NCBI RefSeq assembly: GCF_009647655.1
Contig: NZ_WJFD01000001.1
Coordinates: 1,178,001-1,242,000 of the forward strand
Direction: 5' to 3'
Origin: Chitinophaga sp. SYP-B3965
Lineage (GTDB): Bacteria > Bacteroidota > Bacteroidia > Chitinophagales > Chitinophagaceae
DNA: 64,000 nt
Shown here: one piece after another, positions 53,667-62,800 of the stretch
Numbering within the stretch: the first letter of the stretch is position 1
Layout: every line of letters begins with the position of its first letter
Position numbers and translations under genes: made by a program
The notes under the pieces: model-generated
The model's input: only the letters and a program-made list of their open reading frames with translations
The model's database searches: none
Told to the model about the DNA's origin: nothing

Positions 53667-53770
53667 TTCCTGGATAAATATTGTATTGATTTTTTGTAAA
53701 TGCCTGTAAGAGGAATTTAGTTTGGGTAACAAATCAATCTGTAACTAAAATAGTATTTTCTTTTCAAACA

Positions 53771-53803
53771 GAAAAAAAAGAGCCCGCTCATTTGAGCGGG
53801 CTC
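53771..53803 (-). terminator. Terminator of the giant repeat-protein gene
   Basis: GAGCCCGCTC (53780-53789) pairs with GAGCGGGCTC (53794-53803) around a four-base loop; on the - strand it runs into a tract of T residues (53779-53772). Confidence 0.92.
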
Positions 53804-53830
53804 CCTTGTGAAAGAACGATATACTTTGTT

Positions 53831-56800
53831 TTATCTGATGACTGTTACATCTCCTTTGATCACGAATGCTGGTCCGTTCCGTACTTTCTTGTAGCTGAGC
53901 CACCATACGAAGGTGCTTACATCTACATTCCGTCCTTTGTAGGTACCATCCCATCCAAGATGCATATCCTTACTGATGAACACCATTTCACCCCAACGGT
54001 TGAAGATGCGCAATTCGTAGTCATACATCGGTCCTCTGATAACCGGACGGAACACATCGTTATTTCCATCTCCATTCGGTGAGAATACATTCGGGAAGTC
54101 CGGACGACTATCACACTCTTTCATATCGATGGTGATCACATCTGTATTGCTTCCGCAATCATTGTAAGCCGTTACGCTGTAAGTGCCAGGCTGCGTGATC
54201 TCAATGGAACTGGTGGTTGCACCGGTGCTCCATCTGTACGAGGTAGCATTCTTCGCGTTAGATTTCAACTGGTAGCGGATGCCTCTGCATATAGTGGTAT
54301 CATTACCCAGGTTCACTGTTGGCGCGCCTGCTATGATAACGTTGATGCTATCTGTTTTGTAGCGGTCGCAATGCCTGTCCAGTACACCGATAATGTATTT
54401 ACCACCTTGTGTGATAGATTTCACCGGATTCAGATCTCCATCGTTCCAGCGGTAAGAAGCAGCATCCGGGTTGCGGGCATCGATGAGGATACTTCCGCCT
54501 GGACACATGATCCTATCCGGACCGAGGTCGAACTTCATATCAGGGCGTTCGCTCACTTTCACAAATTCTTTCACCACACAATTATCTCTGTATACTGATA
54601 CGGAGTAGTTGCCCGCTCTGTTCACCATGATAGAGTTACCCAGTTCTCCGTTACCCCACTGGATACGACCGGCATTTGTAGTTACGGTCAGCATCACTGT
54701 TTGGCCAGGGCAGATAGTTGTATCTCTGCTGAGTGAGATATCCGGCGGCGGATTCACTGTTACATTGATGGTATCTATCGTGATACAGCCATTCTTCATC
54801 ACTCTCACCCAGAAGCGTTCCTGTGTGCTTACATTGATCGCTGGTGTTGTTGCACCAGTGCTCCAGAGGTAAGACGCGCCGGTTACGTTTGCGTCCAGTT
54901 TCACGTTCTGACCCCGGCAGATGGTAGTATCAGGCAGATTCACCAGCGGCATTGGTATTACACCCACCTTGATCGAATCTGTAGTTACACACATACCGTT
55001 GCTTACGGTTACTTTATAAGTACCTGGATTCACTACCCTGATACGTTGTGTGGTTTCACCTGTAGACCATTTGATGGTGTATCCGAAGTTAGCAGGGCCT
55101 GCATCCAGTACCATACCGTTGCTACCGCATATGCTGGTATCGTTACCCAGGTTCACCACCGGCATTTGCATGTAAGTGATGTTGTAGGTCATGGTATCTG
55201 AAGCGCAACCTGTAACACCGTCCCGAACAATGAAGGATGCTGTGGTAGCGCCATTCAGGTTGAAGCGGTTGTTGGTAGAGATCAGCGGAACCTGTACAGC
55301 GTTGGCTGGTGTTACACCTACCAGTACATATACTGGTTTGTTCACGTTACCTCTTGTTCTGAGGGTGATGAACGGATTGCTTGAGCAATTCACCACAACG
55401 TCAGCTTCCAGTTCTGGTTTCGGACAAGGCCTTACGATGATCCGTTGAGTAACGTCCTGCGCTGCGTTGCCACATGCGTCAGATACGCTCCATCTTCTGA
55501 TGATGGTGTAGCCGTTGCACAGATCCTTCACATATGGATCGATGGTGTATTTCACCTTTTTCGGGAACGTACCGTCGCAATTGTCGGTAGCATTCAGCTC
55601 GATCATATTTGTCGGAACCGGTGCACCGCACATGATGGTAATATCTGCAGGCGGTGCTGCTATTACCGGGCTTGTAGTATCTACCACTGTTACAACCTGG
55701 GTGATCACTGATGTGTTGCCACATTCGTCTTTCGCTGTCCAGGTGTTGATCAGGCGGTAGTTCTTACATGCGCCCGGAATATCCTGTCTTGTTTGTTTAT
55801 GGGTGATGATCACACCGCCAGGGCGACTGCAATTATCGGATGCAGTAACGATCTGCGGATTTGGTATAGACTCACAGCTAACCGTGGTATCTCTTGGCGT
55901 TGGTGCGTTGAATACCGGTCTTGTTGTATCTATTACCGTGATCACTTGTCTTACGATGGCTTTATTACCACACTCATCTGTTGCTGTCCACATGCGGTCC
56001 AGTCTGTAGTTGTACACGCAGGTAGAAGACAGTTGTGTTTTAACGAAGCTGTACACCACTGTTACGTTATTGATCATTGAGCAATTGTCCGTAGCTGTTA
56101 ATACTGGTGCGGCAGGTACTTCGTGGCAATTCACCGTCATATTGGTTGGTGGAACCATGTTGAACACTGGTGCAGTTTTATCCTGTACCGTTACTACCTG
56201 TCTTACTATTCTGCTATTACCACATTCGTCTGTAGCTGTCCATGTGCGGATCAGGCGATAGTTGTTCGCGCAGGCGCCAGGGATCGTTTCTCTCACTTCA
56301 TTCTTCACGATGGTGATAGTGTTCATGGCAGAACAGTTATCAGTAGCTGTGAGGTCTGGTTGAGCAGGGATCGCATTACACTCTACTGTTATATCAGCAG
56401 GTGGGGTAGTAGTGAATACTGGTTTAGTAGTATCCTGTACAGTGATCACCTGTTGAACAGTCCTGCTGTTGCCACATTCGTCCATTGCTGTCCAGGTGCG
56501 GATCAGGCGGTAGTTATTCGCGCATGCACCAGGGATGTTCTCTCTGCGTTCTGCTCTTGTTACCGTTACTGCACTGGCAGGGCTGCAATTATCCATGGCT
56601 GTCAGGTTCGGTTGAACCGGTATGGCGTTACATTCTACCGTTGCGTCGGCAGGAGTGGACATCGTAAAGGCCGGAGCGGTACGATCTGTTACCGTCAGTG
56701 TTTGCTGAACAGTTCTGCTGTTACCACACTCGTCAGTTGCCGTCCAGGTGCGGATCAGGAGATAGTTGTTCACACATGCGCCGGGGATTGCTTCGCGGCG

Positions 56801-59800
56801 TTCATTCTTCACAACCGTTACCAGGTTGGATGGTGTGCAGTTGTCTGTTACGCTCAGGTTCGGTTGAGCCGGTATTGCGCTACATTCTACTGTTGCATCC
56901 GCCGGAATGGATACGGTAAATGTTGGCCTTGTAGTATCCTGTACCGTGATCACCTGTGTAGCGGTGGCCCTGTTGCCACATTCGTCAGTTGCCGTCCAGG
57001 TGCGGATCAGGCGGTAGTTGTTCACACATGCACCAGGGATGTCTTCACGACGCTGGTCTCTTACCACGGTGATCCTGTTGGTTGGCGTGCAATTATCCGT
57101 AGCGGTCAGGCTTGGCTGTGCCGGGATATTGTTGCAATCCACCGTCATATCTGCTGGTATTGCAATGGTAAAGCCTGGTGCGGTATTATCTACTACCGTG
57201 AGCGTTTGTTGCACCGTGGTGCTGTTGCCACACTCATCAGTAGCCGTCCAGGTACGGATCAGGCGGTAGTTGCTTGCGCACATAGCACCCGGGATCTGTT
57301 CCATACGTTCTGATCTTACCACAGTTATAGTACCGGTGCTGCAATTATCTGTAGCTGTGAGTACAGGTTGAGCCGGGATGTTGTTACATTCTACTGTTGC
57401 ATCAGCAGGCGTTGGCATGTTGAATACCGGTTTAGTGGTATCCTGTACCGTGATCGTCTGCGTAGCAGTAGCTCTGTTGCCACATTCGTCAGTAGCCGTC
57501 CAGATACGGATCAGTTGGTAGTTGTTTGCACAGTTACCGTTGATGCGTTGTTCTGTTTTGGTAACCGTTACGTTGTTAGCGGCTGAGCAATTATCCGTGG
57601 CCGTGAGATCCGGTTGTGTCGGGATAACGTTGCAATCTACAGTGATGTTAGCTGGTACCGGCATGGTGAATACAGGTCTGGTTGTATCTACCACCGTTAC
57701 TACCTGCATAACCGTTGTATAGTTGCCACATTCGTCAGTAGCCGTCCAGGTGCGGAGCAACCTGTAGTTATTGACGCAAGCGCCAGGGATCGTGATATTT
57801 TGTTCGTTAAATGTGATAGTTACAGTTGCACTGCACTTGTCGTTCGCTGTTAATACCGGAGGTACTGGTATCCTGTCACAGTTCACAGTAGTGTCTGCAG
57901 GGATTGCACTGGTGAATACTGGTTTGGTACGATCCATCACCGTCAATGTCTGGGTGATCGTTGTATCGTTACCACATTCATCCGTTGCGGTCCAGGTGCG
58001 GATCAACTGGTAGTTGTTTGTACAGCTGCCGTTGATGCGTGTTTCAGCCATTGTAACCGTTACGTTAGCCGCAGCAGAACAATTATCTGTTGCTGTGAGG
58101 GCCGGTTGAGCCGGAACCATGTCACATTCTACCGTGGCATTAGCAGGAGCGGAGGTAGTGAATACCGGTGCTGTAGTATCCTGAACCGTGATGGTCTGAG
58201 ATACGATGCTGCTGTTACCACATTCATCCATTGCCGTCCAGGTGCGCACCAGTTGGTAATTGTTCACGCAGGCGCCAGGGATGTTTACACGGTTTTCTGT
58301 GTAGTTCACTGTAACACCGGTGGCAGTGCTGCAATTATCAGTGGCAGTCATTACCGGAGCAGTCGGGATAGCATTACATTCTACTGTTACGTCTGCCGGA
58401 ACAGGGCTGGTGAATGTTGGGCGGGTTGTATCCACCACTGTAATGGTTTGTGTAACCGTTACAGAATTTCTGCATTCATCCAGGGCCGTCCAGGTACGGA
58501 TCAGGAAGTAATTATTTACACAAGCGCCAGGGATCGGTTGTCTGATCTCATTTTTCAGCACTGTGATATTTGCTGACGGGCTGCAATTATCTGTTACGCT
58601 CAGATCTGCCTGAGTTGGGATAGCATGGCAGCTTACTGTGGTGTCAGCCGGAACAGGCAGGGTGAATACCGGTTTGGTAGTATCTACCACGGTGATCATT
58701 TGTCTGTAAATGGTGTCGTTGCCACAAGCATCTGTTGCCGTCCAGGTGCGGATCAGTTGGTAATTGTTTGCACAGTTACCATTCGTGCGTGTTTCAGCTT
58801 TCGTTACTGTTACTGCGCCTGCGCAATTATCGGTAGCGGTGAGGTCTGCGAATACAGGTACCTCAGAGCAGCTCACTGTAGTGTCTGCAGGTGCTACGAT
58901 ATCAAATACAGGGTTCGTAGTATCTCTTACGGTTACCACTTGTGTGTAAGTGGTGTCGTTGCCGCAAACATCAACAGCCATCCAGGTGCGGATCAGTTGG
59001 TAGCTATTTGCACAGCTGCCGTTGATACGTGTTTCACCTGTGGTTATTGTTACTATGCCACCGCAATTATCTGTACCGGTGAGGGCTACCTGTGCCGGAA
59101 CAGCATCGCAATTTACGGTAGTGTCTGCCGGTGCGTTCGGGATCATTGGTTTAGTAGTGTCTTGTACGGTCACTACCTGTCTGTAGATCGAATCGTTACC
59201 GCAAGCATCCGTAGCAGTCCAGGTGCGGATCAGCTGGTAGTTGTTTATACAGCTGCCATTGATACGTGTTTCAGCCATGGTCACTGTTACAGTGCCGGAG
59301 CAATTATCTGTAGCCGCCAGGGTAACCTGAGCAGGAACTACATCACAATTCACGGTAGTATCCGCAGGAACTGTCGGGAATATTGGTTTAGTGGTATCCT
59401 GAACTGTTACTACTTGTGTGTAAGTGGTGTCGTTGCCACAAGCATCCGTAGCCGTCCAGGTGCGGGTCAGGATATAGTTGTTGTCACAGGTGCCGTTTGT
59501 GCGTGTTTCAGCTTTGGTCACTGTTACTGTGGCAGAGCAATTATCAGTACCCACCAGGTCTGGCTGAGCCGGAACTGCATCGCAATTCACGGTAGTATCC
59601 GCAGGAATGATGAGGATCGTTGGATGCGTAGTGTCTTGTACAGTCACTATTTGTCTGTAGGTCGAATCGTTACCGCAGGCGTCAGTAGCCGTCCAGGTAC
59701 GGGTCAGGATGTAGCTGTTGTCACAGGTACCGTTCTGACGGGTTTCAGATTTAGTTACAGTTACAGGGCCGTTGCAATTATCAGTAGCTACCAGGTCTAT

Positions 59801-62800
59801 CATAGCTGGCACTGCGTCACAATTCACAGTCGTGTCAGCAGGAACTACGAGGATAACAGGAGCGGAGGTGTCCTGAACATGGATCACTTGCGTGATGGTA
59901 GTGTCATTGCCACACTCGTCTACGGCGGTCCATGTGCGTGTCAGGATGTAGCTGTTAGCGCAGGATCCGTCTGTGCGTACTTCATTCCTGGTTACGGTGA
60001 TATTGCCTGTTGCAGAGCAATTGTCTGTAGCGTTGATAACTGGTTGTGTTGGAACAGCATCACAATTCACGGTGGTGTCTGCCGGAGCTACTGCATCAAA
60101 TATTGGTGCTGTAGTATCTCTGACATTGATCACTTGTGTGATAGTAGTGTCGTTTCCACACTCGTCTATAGCGGTCCATGTACGGGTGAGGATGTAAGTG
60201 TTGGCACAAGCACCGTTGGTACGCACCTCATTCATTGTTACCGTGATGTTGCCTGTTGCAGAGCAATTGTCTGTGGCATTGATCGTCGGTTGAGTTGGAA
60301 CAGCATCACAATTCACGGTGGTGTCTGCAGGAGCCACTGCATCGAATATTGGAGCAGTAGTGTCTCTTACATTGATCACCTGGGTGATAGTGGTGTCGTT
60401 ACCACATTCGTCTATAGCGGTCCATGTACGGGTGAGAGTGTAAGTATTGGCACAAGTACCGTTGGTACGTACTTCGTTCATTGTTACCGTGATGTTTCCT
60501 ACTACAGAGCAATTGTCTGTAACATTGATCGTCGGTTGTGCTGGAACGGCATCACAATTCACGGTGGTGTCTGCAGGAGCAATCGTAGTGAATGCAGGAG
60601 CAGTTGTGTCTCTTACATTGATCACCTGGGTGATAGTAGTGTCGTTTCCACACTCGTCTACAGCGGTCCAGGTACGTGTCAGAATGTAAGTGTTAGGACA
60701 GGTTCCGTTTGTACGCACCTCGTTCATTGTTACTGAGATGTTGCCTGTTGCAGAGCAATTGTCTGTAGCGGCGATCGTCGGTTGTGTTGGAACGGCGTCA
60801 CAATTCACAGTGGTGTCTGCCGGAGCAATTGTAGTGAATGCCGGAGCAGTAGTATCCTGAACATGGATCACTTGTGTGATAGTGGTATCGTTTCCGCACT
60901 CGTCTACGGCTGTCCACGTACGGGTGAGAGTGTAAGTGTTGGCACAAGCACCGTTTGTACGCACCTCGTTCATTGTTACCGTGATGTTGCCTGTTGCAGA
61001 GCAATTGTCTGTAGCGGCGATCGTCGGTTGTGTTGGAACGGCATCGCAGTTCACGGTAGTGTCTGCCGGAGCAATCGCAGTGAATGCAGGAGCAGTTGTA
61101 TCTCTTACATTGATCACCTGGGTGATAGTAGTGTCGTTTCCACACTCGTCTACAGCGGTCCAGGTACGGGTGAGGGTGTAAGTGTTGGCACATGTACCAT
61201 TTGTACGCACCTCGTTCATGGTTACCGTGATATTGCCTGTTGCAGAGCAATTATCTGTAACGGCGATCGTCGGTTGTGTTGGAACAGCATCACAATTCAC
61301 GGTGGTGTCTGCCGGAACCACTGCAGCAAATATTGGAGCAGTTGTGTCTCTTACATTGATCACCTGGGTGATAGTGGTATCATTACCGCACTCGTCTACG
61401 GCTGTCCATGTACGGGTGAGGATGTAAGTATTGGCACAAGTACCGTTGGTACGAACCTCGTTCATTGTTACCGTGATGTTTCCTACTACAGAGCAATTGT
61501 CTGTAGCGGCGATCGTTGCTTGCGTTGGAACGCTGTTACAATCTACAGTGGTATCCGCCGGAGCAATCGCAGTGAATGCCGGAGCAGTAGTATCCTGAAC
61601 ATGGATCACCTGAGTGATGGTGGTATCATTACCGCATTCGTCTGTAGCGGTCCATGTACGGGTGAGGATGTAAGTATTGGCACAAGTACCGTTGGTACGA
61701 ACCTCGTTCATTGTTACCGTGATGTTGCCTGTTGCAGAGCAATTGTCTGTGGCGTTGATCGTCGGTTGTGTTGGAACGGCATCGCAATTCACGGTGGTGT
61801 CTGCCGGAGCTACTGCAGCAAATATTGGAGCAGTTGTATCTCTTACATTGATCACTTGTGTGATAGTGGTGTCGTTTCCGCACTCATCTGTAGCTGTCCA
61901 GGTGCGTGTCAGGATGTAACTGTTTGCACAAGCACCGTTGGTACGAACCTCATTCATTGTTACCGTGATATTGCCTGTTGCAGAGCAATTGTCAGTAGCG
62001 TTGATCGTCGGTTGTGTTGGAACAGCATCACAATTCACGGTGGTGTCAGCAGGAGCCACTGCATCGAATATTGGAGCAGTTGTATCTCTTACATTGATCA
62101 CCTGGGTGATAGTGGTATCATTACCGCACTCGTCTGTAGCAGTCCATGTGCGTGTCAGGGTGTAAGTATTGGCACAAGCGCCGTTGGTACGAACCTCGTT
62201 CATTGTTACCGAGATGTTGCCTGTTGCAGAGCAATTGTCTGTGGCGCTGATCGTCGGTTGTGTTGGAACGCTGTTGCAATCTACGGTGGTGTCTGCCGGT
62301 GCAACCAGGTCGAATCTTGGAGCAACGGTATCCTGAACATTGATCACTTGTGTGATAGTGGTATCATTACCGCACTCATCTCTTACTAACCAGGTACGTG
62401 TGAGGGTGTAGCTGTTAGTGCAGGCACCATTGGTACGGGTTTCATTTTTGATCACCGTAATGTTTGGTACAGTAGAGCAGTTGTCGGTAGCAGTGATGTC
62501 TTCCTGAACCGGTACAGCATCGCAATCCACTGTTATAGCAGCCGGAATAATGGTTGTAACCACCGGTGCGGTAGTATCCTGAACATTGATCACTTGTGTG
62601 ATCGTTGTATCATTACCACATTCGTCTCTTACTAACCAGGTGCGTGTCAGGGTGTAGCTGTTAGCGCATGCACCATTCGTACGAACTTCTGATTTAGTAA
62701 TACTGATGTTTGGAACAGTAGAACAGTTGTCAGTAGCAGTGATGTCCTCCTGAACCGGTACGGCATCACAATCCACTGTTCTGGCAGCTGGTATGATGGT

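Larger units (their letters stand above)
53271..53830. other. Gene-free stretch of 560 bases with hairpins and three terminators
   Basis: No coding frame is convincing here. It holds a promoter-like box, several hairpins, two + strand terminators (53422-53460 and 53640-53666) and the - strand terminator of the giant gene (53771-53803). The phrase GCTTCATTC occurs three times (53311, 53465, 53530), and TTCATTC (53532-53538) pairs with GAATGAA (53550-53556). Confidence 0.6.

Noticed and set aside
53281-53830. tmRNA, RNase P RNA or 6S RNA in the gene-free stretch
   Set aside because: The conserved start, tag or core motifs of tmRNA and RNase P were not seen; a 6S assignment could not be supported by eye.
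56123-57313. Antisense frames in the giant gene as real genes
   Set aside because: No start signals; openness is explained by the repeat unit. Kept only as a low-interest finding.
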